A stretch of 7,874 bases of DNA from Actinomycetes bacterium. Lineage in GTDB: Bacteria > Actinomycetota > Acidimicrobiia > Acidimicrobiales > Palsa-688. Below, piece after piece: positions 1-6,093 of this stretch. The position numbers were made by a program, and so were the translations under genes. The stretch is from NCBI GenBank assembly GCA_021846485.1, contig JAJZWW010000139.1:1-7874 (forward strand), written 5' to 3'. The notes beneath the pieces are model-generated. The model did not search any database. It was not told the DNA's origin and saw nothing but the letters and a program-made list of their open reading frames with translations. Within the stretch, counting starts at the first letter, position 1. Each line of letters starts with the position of its first letter.

Positions 1-1
1 G

Positions 2-478
2 ACGGTGCTCTATGCCCGGGTGTCCTCCCATGACCAGCGGGCCGACTCGGACCGCCAGGTTGCGCGGGTCGCTGGATGGGTGACCACCCAGGGCATGACG
101 GTCGACGAGGTGGTGAGCGAGGTCGGGTCAGGGACGAACGGCGAGCGCCGCAAGTTCCAGCGGGTGCTCGCGGACCCCACGGCTTCGACGATCGTCGTCG
201 GGCACCGGGACCGCCTGGCACGCTTGGGGGTGGAGGACCTGGAGGCGGCCCTGGCCGCTCAGGGCAGGTGGGTGAGGGTGGTCGACCCCGGGGAGCTCGA
301 CGACGACCTGGTGCACGACATGACCGAGGTGCTGACCTCCTTCTGCGCCCGGCTCTACGGGCGGCGTGGGGCTCGCAGCCGTGCGATCGAGGCCCTCGGC
401 TGCGCGAAGAACGACATCGGCCCAGCGGCGCTGTCGCAGCCCGGCGGCACTGTCACACCAAGGTGCGAGGATGTAGCC
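2..478 (+). CDS. tnpA: IS607 TnpA serine recombinase, partial at 5' end and fused in frame to TnpB
   Basis: This is the catalytic domain of an IS607-type serine transposase, which cuts and joins DNA through a serine-DNA intermediate. The frame is already open at base 2, so the MerR-like N-terminal DNA-binding domain lies outside the window. Visible motifs are YARVSS with the nucleophilic serine, the following HDQRAD..DRQ stretch, EVGSGTNGERRKF, VVGHRDRLARLGVEDLE and the family C-terminal signature SFCARLYGRRGARSRA near 340-390. All are in the expected order without gaps. There is no stop codon after the signature: about 28 linker codons lead directly into TnpB at 479. A GAGG at 467-470, 8 nt before ATG 479, suggests that tnpB has its own ribosome binding site. 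TnpA probably functions as a separate domain or as a TnpA-TnpB fusion; sequence alone cannot decide. Confidence 0.85.
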
Positions 479-2158
479 ATGGGCAAGCTCACCATCCCTC
501 CGGGGTGGGTCCTCCAGGCCTACCGCTTCGAGGTGGACCGTCCGGGGAGGCACCCAGAGATCTCCTCCCACCAAGGCGCCAGGCGCTTCGCCTGGAACTG
601 GGCGAAAGCACTGGTCGAGGACCAGCTGCACACCAAGGACGTCTTCAGGGCACTGGCGCTTCGCCAGGGGGCGAGTGCTCCGGAGGCCGATGCCCATGCC
701 GAGGATGTCGCCCGACTCCCGGCCCTCGTCGAGATGAACGAGGCCCGGCGGAAGACCCACGAGGCCAAGGTGGCGAGCGGCGAGCGCAAGGGCGACTACC
801 GACCGGTCTCGGAGTCCGTTCCCTGGTCGGGCGAGGCGATGCGCTACGTCTGGAACCGGGTGAAGCACGAGGTCGCGCCCTGGTGGGAGGAGAGCTCCAA
901 GGAGTGCTACTCGTTTGCCTTCGAGGCCCTGTCCCGTGCCTTCGGCGACTACTTCGCCTCGAGGGACGGGACGAGGAAGGGGCAGAGGGTCGGCTGGCCG
1001 CGCTTCAAGGGCCGGGGTGGACGCCAGGCGGTGAGCTTCACCACCGGTGCGGTCAAGGTCCTCGACCGCCACCACGTGCAGCTTCCGGTGATCGGCGCCC
1101 TGCGGGTGAAGGAGCCCACGGACAAGCTGAGACTGCGCCTCGTAGATGGCTCCGCCCGGCTGCTGCGGGCCAGCCTCGCCAGCGAGGGGGGCCGGAGCTA
1201 CGTCTCTTTCGCCGTCGTGCAGCTTCGCGAGGTCCCACCGCGGCCCTCCACCGGCGTCGGCGGGCACGACGTCGGCGTAGCTGCTCTGGTCACCTCCTCG
1301 GACGGTCACGTCGCGGAGAACCCGAAGGCGACCGAGCAGGCGAAGCGGAAGGTCTCCCGCTACCAAAGGAAGATGGAGCGCCAGCACCGCAGCGGATCGC
1401 CGGCCTGCTTCGACGCTGACGGCACGCACGTAGCTGGCGCCTGCTACTGGAACAACAAGACGCGCTCCAAGGCGGCGAAGGAGAACGAGCGGAGGTTGCA
1501 GCGAGCCCACGGGGACGCCGCGCGCCTTCGCTCGGACGCCATCCACAAGAAGTCCCACCACGACGCCACCACCTACGCGGCGAACGTGGTGGAGGACCTG
1601 AACGTGAAGGCCATGGGCAGGCGCGGACGGGGCAAGCGGGGCTTCAACCGCGCGTGGGCGGACGCGGCCTCAGCGGAGTACCGCCGCCAGATGTCCTACA
1701 AGTGCTCCTGGTACGGCTCGGTCCTTTGGATCGCGGCGTGGTGGTACCCCTCCTCGAAGCTCTGCTCGGCTTGCGGTACGAAGAAGGCGAAGCTCTCGCG
1801 CTCCGCCCGTAGCTTCCACTGCGAGGCATGCGGCCTCGACATCGACCGTGACCTGAACGCGGCGAAGAACCTGGCAGCTCTGGCAGAGCTTGCCTCCACC
1901 TGCCTGGTGGCACAGCTGGTGACCGGCATACCGGTCGACTGGTCCCAACTCCCGATCAGACCTGATGGCTGGGAGATGGCTGAAGACACCCGGAGCTCCC
2001 GGGGGTGTGCCCGAGCCGGAGCCAGGAGCGATCCTGGCAATGGAGGGGGCGTAAGACCGAGCAGGCGGGACAGTTCACCGCCGAGCCGGCATTCCTTTGA
2101 TCGGGAAGCGACCGAGCCACCGCCTCCTTCGGGAGGCCGCATGTCCGAGGTGGCCTGA
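479..2158 (+). CDS. tnpB: IS607 TnpB, RuvC-type RNA-guided endonuclease
   Basis: TnpB proteins use an omega-RNA from the transposon right end to cut DNA matching the guide next to a transposon-associated motif. They help the element persist at its donor site. The 559-residue product starts MGKLTIPPGW at an ATG preceded by GAGG. RuvC-I is GGHDVGVAAL with Asp264. RuvC-II is VVEDLNVKAM with Glu372. RuvC-III is LDIDRDLNAAKNL with the DRD at 456-458. The zinc ribbon is CSACG (Cys429, Cys432) and CEACG (Cys448, Cys451). All catalytic and metal-binding residues are present, so the nuclease may be active. The N-terminal helical and beta region contains WNWAK and GWPRFKGRGG, typical of the family. After about residue 470 the sequence becomes a low-complexity Arg/Ser/Pro/Gly tail. 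This coincides with RNA hairpins, so the tail probably reflects overlap with the omega-RNA gene rather than a folded domain. The frame is continuous with tnpA. Confidence 0.9.
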   Translation: MGKLTIPPGWVLQAYRFEVDRPGRHPEISSHQGARRFAWNWAKALVEDQLHTKDVFRALALRQGASAPEADAHAEDVARLPALVEMNEARRKTHEAKVASGERKGDYRPVSESVPWSGEAMRYVWNRVKHEVAPWWEESSKECYSFAFEALSRAFGDYFASRDGTRKGQRVGWPRFKGRGGRQAVSFTTGAVKVLDRHHVQLPVIGALRVKEPTDKLRLRLVDGSARLLRASLASEGGRSYVSFAVVQLREVPPRPSTGVGGHDVGVAALVTSSDGHVAENPKATEQAKRKVSRYQRKMERQHRSGSPACFDADGTHVAGACYWNNKTRSKAAKENERRLQRAHGDAARLRSDAIHKKSHHDATTYAANVVEDLNVKAMGRRGRGKRGFNRAWADAASAEYRRQMSYKCSWYGSVLWIAAWWYPSSKLCSACGTKKAKLSRSARSFHCEACGLDIDRDLNAAKNLAALAELASTCLVAQLVTGIPVDWSQLPIRPDGWEMAEDTRSSRGCARAGARSDPGNGGGVRPSRRDSSPPSRHSFDREATEPPPPSGGRMSEVA

Positions 2159-2253
2159 TGAGCGGATCCGCTCCGTCAGTCCGAGGTCGCACGCCCAGAG
2201 CATCGGGCGCAATCTCAGGTGAGTGTGCAACTGCTGCGCACTCGATTGGAACG
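1986..2253 (+). ncRNA. Candidate omega-RNA scaffold at the IS607 right end
   Basis: TnpB guide RNAs are known to come from the end of tnpB and the transposon right end, with the guide read from the flanking DNA. Six hairpins can be read here. 1986-1991 pairs with 2003-2008 (ACACCC/GGGTGT). 2021-2027 pairs with 2032-2038 (GCCAGGA/TCCTGGC) around a GCGA tetraloop. 2122-2127 pairs with 2132-2137 (GCCTCC/GGAGGC) around TTCG. 2160-2173 is a perfect palindrome, flanked by CTGA and TCAG. 2192-2196 pairs with 2205-2209. 2221-2228 pairs with 2236-2243 (8 bp, one G-U). The last stem ends 10 nt before the element boundary. The guide would then begin at 2254 (GTGCCGACGCC...), that is, in the interrupted host gene. 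The 5' end is not defined by the sequence; 1986 is only the first clear hairpin. Confidence 0.7.
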
Positions 2254-2540
2254 GTGCCGACGCCAACATCGGGGTCTGGGCCCGCAGCGACGCGGTCTAT
2301 GCCGCGCTGAAGGCGGGGCTCACCGAGGAGGTGGTGGCCCACCACTTCGCGGCGGTGTGCCACCGGCCCGTCCGCCGCTACGAGTTGCCCAACCTCCGGG
2401 CGCTCAACTTCGTGCTGCCCGGCGCTCTCGGGGATGGGGGTAGCACCAGCCTGCGCAGCGACGCCCAGGGCAAGGCCTTCGGTCTCGCCCTGGGGCGCTT
2501 GGAGATCGACGTCCCCGACGACTCGGAGGCGTACCGGTGA
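2254..2540 (+). pseudogene. AtuA-like protein, C-terminal fragment, 5' part cut off by IS607
   Basis: The surviving ~95 codons match the C-terminal AtuA-like (ferredoxin-fold) domain of acyclic terpene utilisation proteins. The recognisable stretches are ADANIGVWARS, VRRYELPNLRALNFVLPGALG and GGSTSLRSDAQGKAFG. Homologues normally continue upstream with an SGDKG-type segment and a large N-terminal domain. Here the upstream sequence is the transposon end. The missing N-terminal part probably lies to the left of the element, outside this window. The role of AtuA is not fully settled; the family occurs with carboxylases, dehydrogenases and ligases in citronellol/geraniol and related acyl-CoA degradation. 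The stop TGA at 2538-2540 overlaps the GTG start of the next gene (GTGA), a sign of former translational coupling. A GTG at 2223 gives a longer frame, but it begins inside the transposon and is not a believable start. Confidence 0.75.
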
Positions 2541-3000
2541 GCGGTTTCGACGAGTCCCCGGAGACGGCGATGCTGCGGGCGTCGTGGCCAAGGTCACCGC
2601 CGGCTTCGGGCCCCGCTACTACCAGCACGCCGAGCTCTGGCGGGCCCTCGGGGACGCCGGCTTCGTCGGCGTCAACCTGCCCGAGCGCTTCGGTGGTGGT
2701 GGCGGCGGTGTCGCCGGCCTGGCGGTGGTGTGCGAGGAGACGGCGGCTGGCGGCTGCCCGCTCTTGTTGTTGTTGGTCTCCTCGGCGATCAGCGGGGAGG
2801 TCCTCGCCCGCTGAGGCAGCGAGGAGCAACACGCGAGCTGGCTGCCGGCGCTGGCTTCGGGACGTGAGAGGATGGTCTTTGCGATCACCGAGCGCGACGC
2901 CGGCTCCAACTCCCACCGGATCTCCACCACCGCCGCCCGGGACGGCGACAGCTGGGTCCTGTCGGGGACCAGGTACTACATCTCCGGGGTCGACGAAGCT
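2537..3000 (+). pseudogene. Acyl-CoA dehydrogenase remnant (frameshift, stop codon, truncated)
   Basis: Acyl-CoA dehydrogenases are flavoproteins that introduce the alpha-beta double bond in acyl-CoA degradation. The frame opens with GTG 2537 (VSGFDESPETAMLR), overlapping the AtuA stop. Near 2577-2581 the homology moves to another frame: VVAKVTAGFGPRYY, HAELWRALGDAGFVGVNLPERFGGGGGG. It continues to VSSAISGEVLAR and then an in-frame TGA at 2812-2814, perhaps from a tryptophan codon. Beyond the stop the same frame reads GSEEQHASWLPALASG, MVFAITERDAGSNSHRISTTA and GTRYYISGVDEA. This is the N-terminal and middle-domain pattern of the family in correct order. The match ends abruptly at about 3000; the C-terminal helical domain and the catalytic base are missing. 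With three lesions it cannot make an enzyme. Its position after the AtuA fragment fits an atu-like operon. Confidence 0.8.
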
Positions 3001-3088
3001 ACCCGAGACCGTCGGAGGAAAGGTGCTGAAGTACCGGTTACCCGCCGAGTGGAGCTCGTTCTACTCCTCCTCGGCGAGCTCGACGTGA
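2999..3088 (+). pseudogene. C-terminal scrap of an AMP-forming acyl-CoA ligase
   Basis: Directly after the dehydrogenase homology breaks off, a different frame reads LPETVGGKVLKYRLPAEW and stops at TGA 3086-3088. The pattern LPxTxxGKVLKxxLR is the A10 motif of adenylate-forming acyl-CoA ligases, whose lysine is catalytic for adenylation. Only about 20 residues support this, so the assignment rests on one motif. The simplest explanation is a deletion that removed the rest of the dehydrogenase and most of a downstream ligase gene, joining their ends at about 2998-3001. The residues after PAEW have no recognised match. The intact synthetase at 3750 is a separate gene. Confidence 0.45.
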
Positions 3089-3116
3089 ACCGAGCGCCCG
3101 CCGAGGCGCGGCGCGG

Positions 3117-3605
3117 TCAGTCCCGGAAGTTCTCGAACTGCAGGGGGATGCCGAAGTCCTCCTGGCGGAGCCCGGCGATCACCGCCTGAAGGTCGTCGCG
3201 CTTCTTGGCGGTCACCCGGACCTGGTCTCCCTGGGTCTGGGACGACACACCCTTTTGGGCGTGCTCCTTGATCCACTTGTTGACCGCCTTGGCGTGGTCC
3301 GCGTCGAGGCCGGCGCGCAGGGCGACGGTCTGGTGGACCACGCCCCGGGAACCCTCCTCGACCTTGCCGAAGTCGAGGGCCTTGAGCGACACCCGGCGCT
3401 TCACCAGCTTCTCCTCCAGGACCTGCACGAGGGCCCGCAGGCGGTCCTCGGTCGAGGACTCCAAGCGGATCTCACCTTCGCCTTGCTCCAGGCCCGAACC
3501 GGTGTCCTTGAAGTCGAAGCGGGTGGCGACCTCCCGCCGGGCCTGGTCCACCGCGTTGCGGACCTCTTGGAGATCGAGCTTCGAGACCACGTCGAACGTC
3601 GGCAT
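3117..3605 (-). CDS. yajQ: YajQ family nucleotide-binding protein
   Basis: The 162-residue product has the usual YajQ (DUF520) length and both terminal signatures. The N-terminus is MPTFDVVSKLDLQEVRNAVDQARRE, followed by RFDFK at 29-33. The C-terminus is KKRDDLQAVIAGLRQEDFGIPLQFENFRD. The family folds as two ferredoxin-like domains and binds nucleotides; some members bind cyclic di-GMP and act in gene control, but the function in actinobacteria is not settled. It is a soluble cytoplasmic protein with no signal peptide. ATG 3605 was chosen over a start at 3650 because homologues begin MPxFDVVS and because a TACCTT box (minus strand, 3612-3617) lies 6 nt before it. It is transcribed away from the acyl-CoA synthetase gene. 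The gene looks intact, in contrast to the decayed genes next to it at 2254-3088. Confidence 0.95.
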   Translation of the reverse strand: MPTFDVVSKLDLQEVRNAVDQARREVATRFDFKDTGSGLEQGEGEIRLESSTEDRLRALVQVLEEKLVKRRVSLKALDFGKVEEGSRGVVHQTVALRAGLDADHAKAVNKWIKEHAQKGVSSQTQGDQVRVTAKKRDDLQAVIAGLRQEDFGIPLQFENFRD

Positions 3606-3611
3606 GACCCC

Positions 3612-3617
3612 AAGGTA
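3612..3617 (-). promoter_or_regulatory. Candidate -10 box for leaderless yajQ transcript
   Basis: The minus strand reads TACCTT, then six bases (GGGGTC), then ATG. This matches TANNNT -10 boxes of actinobacteria that place the transcription start at or within a base of the start codon. No convincing -35 element is visible, and no Shine-Dalgarno could fit if the mRNA is leaderless. Confidence 0.5.
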
Positions 3618-3622
3618 CTGAC

Positions 3623-3703
3623 GAGGAACTTGCCTGGCGGACCTCTTCACCCGCCCTCGGCTCCCGGTCCCGGGTGCGAAACCGTCCAGCAGGCAAGTTC
3701 CTC
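3623..3703. repeat. Perfect 14-bp inverted repeat in the yajQ / fadD36-like intergenic region
   Basis: GAGGAACTTGCCTG at 3623-3636 is repeated as its exact reverse complement at 3690-3703, with 53 nt between. The left arm lies just upstream of the yajQ -10 box, in its expected -20 to -35 region. The right arm lies 33 nt before the fadD36-like -10 box. Two identical, oppositely oriented sites between divergent genes suggest a regulator binding site for each promoter. A duplicated promoter element is another possibility. The regulator is unknown. Confidence 0.55.
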
Positions 3704-3736
3704 CTCGCTAGCGGTGGCCGCCCGCCCGCCCGCCGG

Positions 3737-3742
3737 TAGCGT
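3737..3742 (+). promoter_or_regulatory. Candidate -10 box for leaderless fadD36-like transcript
   Basis: TAGCGT is followed by seven bases and then GTG at 3750. The spacing equals that before the deacetylase gene at 5236. A leaderless start explains why no Shine-Dalgarno is seen in the C/G-rich sequence upstream. GTG codons at 3714 and 3741 are also in frame, but 3741 would overlap the box. Confidence 0.5.
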
Positions 3743-3749
3743 GCTCGGG

Positions 3750-5225
3750 GTGCTGCTCGCGCTGCAGGGGCTGCCGGGCGCCGCGGACCGGCCCGACGCC
3801 GTGGTGGTCGCCGGCCGGACGCTGTCCGACGGGGATCTGGACGCCTCGTCGGCGGCGCTCGCCGCGGACCTCGCCGGGGCGCCGGTCGTCGCCGTCGACG
3901 CCACCCCGAGGCCGGAGACCGTCGTGGCGGTGGTGGGGGCGCTGCGGGCCGGGGTCCCGCTGGTGCCGGTGCCTCCTGACGCCGGCCCGGGGGAGCTCGG
4001 ACACGTCATCGGCGACTCGGGCGCGGCCGTGCTCCTGGCCGGGCCGGACCGGCGGGAGGCGGTCGCGGAGATCCTCCGCTCGTCGGGCTGCCGGCCGGTC
4101 CCGGTGCAAGCTGTCGGGCTCGCAAGGAGCTGGTCCGGGCCTTCGCCGGCGGCGGCCCGCGAGCGGCCCGCCGCGCCGGCGCTGATCCTCTACACGAGCG
4201 GCACCACCGGGCCTCCCAAGGGGGTGGCGATCACCGCCGGGGCCGTCGCGGCCGACCTCGACGCCCTGGCCGACGCCTGGCAGTGGAGCGCCGACGACAC
4301 CGTCGTGCACGGCCTGCCGCTGTTCCACGTCCACGGGCTGGTCCTCGGGGTCCTCGGCTCCCTCCGCCTCGGCGGGCGTCTCGTGCACACCGGGCGCCCG
4401 GCGCCGGAGGCGTACGCCGACGCGGTCGCCCACCAGGGGGGCACGCTGTGCTTCGGCGTCCCGACCGTCTGGGGCCGGGTCGCCCGCTCGCCCGCCGCGG
4501 GGGCCCTGCGCGCCGCCCGGCTGCTGGTCTCGGGGAGCGCGTCGCTGCCCGAGACGGTATTCGAAGAGGTGGAGGCCCGTTGCGGGCACCGGCTGCTCGA
4601 GCGCTATGGCATGACCGAGACCCTCATCACCCTGAGCGCCCGGGTGGGCGGTCCCCGCCGGGCGGGGTGGGTGGGCGGCCCGCTGCCTGGAGTGGAGGCA
4701 CGAGTGGTCGACGACCGGGGCGGGGCGCTGCCCGCGGACGGGATGGCGATCGGCGGGCTGCAGGTGCGGGGCCGGACGCTCATGGCCGGCTACCTCGGCC
4801 GGCCGGAGGACACCGCGGCCAGCTTCGCCCCGGGGGGGTGGTTCGTCACCGGCGACGCCGCGGTGGTCGCGCCCGACGGCCAGCACCGGATCGTGGGTCG
4901 CGTCTCGACCGATCTCATCAAGACCGGCGGTTTCCGGGTCGGCGCCGGCGAGGTGGAGTCCGCCCTGCTCTCCCACCCCTCGGTCCGGGAGGCCGCGGTC
5001 CTCGGCGAGCCCGACAGCGACCTCGGGCAGGTGGTGGTCGCCTACGTGGTGGCCGACGGGGAGCTCGGCGGTCTCGACACGTGGGTTGGGGAGCGCCTGG
5101 CCGCCCACAAGCGCCCGAGGCGGGTGGTCGTCGTCGACTCCCTGCCCCGCAATGCCCTCGGGAAGCTGCGCAAGGACCTGCTCGGCGGCGCTCCTCGCCC
5201 CGACGCCCCCGCCACCGGCCGGTAG
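3750..5225 (+). CDS. fadD36: Acyl-CoA synthetase, FadD36-like (AMP-forming)
   Basis: The 491-residue enzyme belongs to the adenylate-forming ligases, which activate a carboxylic acid with ATP and transfer it to CoA. It resembles mycobacterial FadD36 along its length: DALADAWQWSADDTVVHGLPLFHVHGLVLGVLGSLR, GTLCFGVPTVWGRVA, ARLLVSGSASLP. Motif A3 (YTSGTTGPPKG) is at 148-158, A5 (ERYGMTET) at 284-291, the TGD aspartate at 369, then DLIKTGGFRVGAGEVE, and A10 (PRNALGK) with the catalytic Lys472. No signal peptide or membrane segment is seen. The acid substrate cannot be read from the sequence; malonate-like or short to medium fatty acids are possible. GTG 3750 was chosen from the promoter spacing and because FadD36 starts at an equivalent LLA-type segment. 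A much longer frame open from 3255 runs antisense to yajQ and is not a real extension. The stop TAG lies within the next gene's -10 box. Confidence 0.9.
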   Translation: MLLALQGLPGAADRPDAVVVAGRTLSDGDLDASSAALAADLAGAPVVAVDATPRPETVVAVVGALRAGVPLVPVPPDAGPGELGHVIGDSGAAVLLAGPDRREAVAEILRSSGCRPVPVQAVGLARSWSGPSPAAARERPAAPALILYTSGTTGPPKGVAITAGAVAADLDALADAWQWSADDTVVHGLPLFHVHGLVLGVLGSLRLGGRLVHTGRPAPEAYADAVAHQGGTLCFGVPTVWGRVARSPAAGALRAARLLVSGSASLPETVFEEVEARCGHRLLERYGMTETLITLSARVGGPRRAGWVGGPLPGVEARVVDDRGGALPADGMAIGGLQVRGRTLMAGYLGRPEDTAASFAPGGWFVTGDAAVVAPDGQHRIVGRVSTDLIKTGGFRVGAGEVESALLSHPSVREAAVLGEPDSDLGQVVVAYVVADGELGGLDTWVGERLAAHKRPRRVVVVDSLPRNALGKLRKDLLGGAPRPDAPATGR

Positions 5226-5228
5226 GGT
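5223..5228 (+). promoter_or_regulatory. Candidate -10 box for the deacetylase gene, overlapping the upstream stop codon
   Basis: TAGGGT is followed by seven bases (CCCGCCG) and GTG at 5236. Its first three bases are the stop codon of the acyl-CoA synthetase. This suggests that the deacetylase can be transcribed separately as a leaderless mRNA, not only by read-through. No clear -35 is visible. Confidence 0.5.
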
Positions 5229-5235
5229 CCCGCCG

Positions 5236-6093
5236 GTGACCACCGACTCCCCCCTCTGCTTGATGACGGTTCACGCCCACCCCGACGACGAGGCGACGAG
5301 CACCGGGGGAGTGCTTGCCCGCTACGGCGCCGAGGGTGTGCGCACCGTGCTGGTCACCTGCACCGACGGCAGCTGCGGTGATGGCCCCGGAGGAGTCAAG
5401 CCGGGCGAGCCGGGCCACGACCGGGAGTCGGTCGCCGCCGGCCGCCTGGTGGAGCTGCGCCGCTCCGCCGAGATCCTCGGCGTCGACCACCTCGAGCTGC
5501 TCGGCTACCGCGACTCGGGGATGATGGGCTGGCCGGCCAACGACGAACCGGGGGCGTTCTGGGGGATGGACGTCGACGAAGCCGCCGCCCCCCTGGCCGA
5601 GCTGGTCCGCCGGTACCGGCCCCAGGTGGTGGTCACCTACGACGCCAACGGCTTCTACGGGCACCCGGACCACATCATGGCCCACCGCATCGCCACTGCC
5701 GCGACCCGCTCGACGGGGATCCCGTCGAAGCTCTACCACACCGCCGTGCCCCGCTCGGGGCTGCGGGAGCTCGCCGCAGTGCTGCGCGAAGCCGGGCTCG
5801 AGCCGCCGGCGCCGAGCGACAGGGAGGAAGGGCAGTTCGCGGACGGTGGGACCGACGAGGTGGAGTGGGGGACGCCCGACGAGGCGGTCACCACCACCGT
5901 CGACGTATCCGGTTGCGCCGCCGCCAAGTACGAGGCGCTGGCGGCCCATGGGAGCCAGGCGGACAACGTCTTCTTCCTGCGGCTCGGACCGCAGCTCTAC
6001 GGGAGGTTCTTCGGGACCGAGTGGTTCGTGCGGGCCGCGGACCGAAGCGGCGCCCCGCTGCCCGAGGACGACCTGTTCGCCGGGCTGCGCTGA
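5236..6093 (+). CDS. LmbE/PIG-L family deacetylase (MshB/Mca-like)
   Basis: This 285-residue protein is a zinc-dependent amidase/deacetylase of the LmbE family. That family includes the mycothiol enzymes MshB (GlcNAc-inositol deacetylase) and Mca (mycothiol S-conjugate amidase). The N-terminal zinc motif HAHPDDE covers 13-19 (His15 and Asp18 as ligands, Asp17 as likely base). The second motif, TYDANGFYGHPDH, covers 134-146 and supplies the third ligand, His146. The C-terminal part has AAKYEALAAHGSQADNVFFLRLG and LYGRFFGTEWFVR, also usual for the family. Length fits MshB/Mca (about 285-305). The exact substrate is not clear: YGHPDH is MshB-like, but the 44-66 loop is different. The protein is cytoplasmic, with no signal peptide. 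GTG 5236 is placed 10 nt after the previous stop and 7 nt after a TAGGGT box. The last ~206 nt are antisense to the tail of the convergent PAP2 frame. Confidence 0.85.
   Translation: MTTDSPLCLMTVHAHPDDEATSTGGVLARYGAEGVRTVLVTCTDGSCGDGPGGVKPGEPGHDRESVAAGRLVELRRSAEILGVDHLELLGYRDSGMMGWPANDEPGAFWGMDVDEAAAPLAELVRRYRPQVVVTYDANGFYGHPDHIMAHRIATAATRSTGIPSKLYHTAVPRSGLRELAAVLREAGLEPPAPSDREEGQFADGGTDEVEWGTPDEAVTTTVDVSGCAAAKYEALAAHGSQADNVFFLRLGPQLYGRFFGTEWFVRAADRSGAPLPEDDLFAGLR

Larger units (their letters stand above)
1..2253 (+). mobile_element. IS607-family transposon, right portion (left end outside window)
   Basis: The element carries a serine-recombinase tnpA followed by tnpB, the arrangement that defines IS607. 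The left end and the N-terminal helix-turn-helix part of tnpA lie before base 1. The right end is placed at 2253/2254. From codon GGT at 2253 onward the reading frame matches the AtuA-like C-terminal domain (GADANIGVWARS). The residues just before it (CNCCALDWN) do not fit that domain, where an SGDKG-type stretch is expected. IS607 recombinases are known to insert between two G residues without making a target duplication, and the junction here is G2253-G2254. The element therefore appears to interrupt the host gene in the same orientation. The exact boundary is an inference until the left flank or an empty site is seen. Confidence 0.85.

Noticed and set aside
128..1561. 477-codon minus frame opposite tnpA/tnpB
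   Set aside because: Shadow frame; TnpA and TnpB motifs on the plus strand explain the region.
2223..2252. GTG 2223 as the start of an intact small gene encoding the AtuA-like domain
   Set aside because: The start and first ten codons lie inside the terminal omega-RNA hairpin of the transposon, and the domain itself begins mid-fold.
2404..2916. Minus frames opposite the dehydrogenase remnant
   Set aside because: Low-complexity shadows without recognisable motifs; the plus-strand dehydrogenase pattern is clear despite its lesions.
3052..3081. GAGCTCG/CGAGCTC inverted repeat as yajQ terminator
   Set aside because: The stem is only 7 bp with a 16-nt loop and no U-tract, within the ligase scrap; too weak to call.
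3255..3749. N-terminal extension of the acyl-CoA synthetase frame back to 3255
   Set aside because: It runs antisense through yajQ, which is clearly coding; the FadD36-type homology begins at about 3750, where a promoter box fits.
3708..5243. 511-codon minus frame opposite the acyl-CoA synthetase
   Set aside because: Arg/Pro/Gly-rich shadow of a high-GC gene; the plus strand carries all adenylate-ligase motifs.
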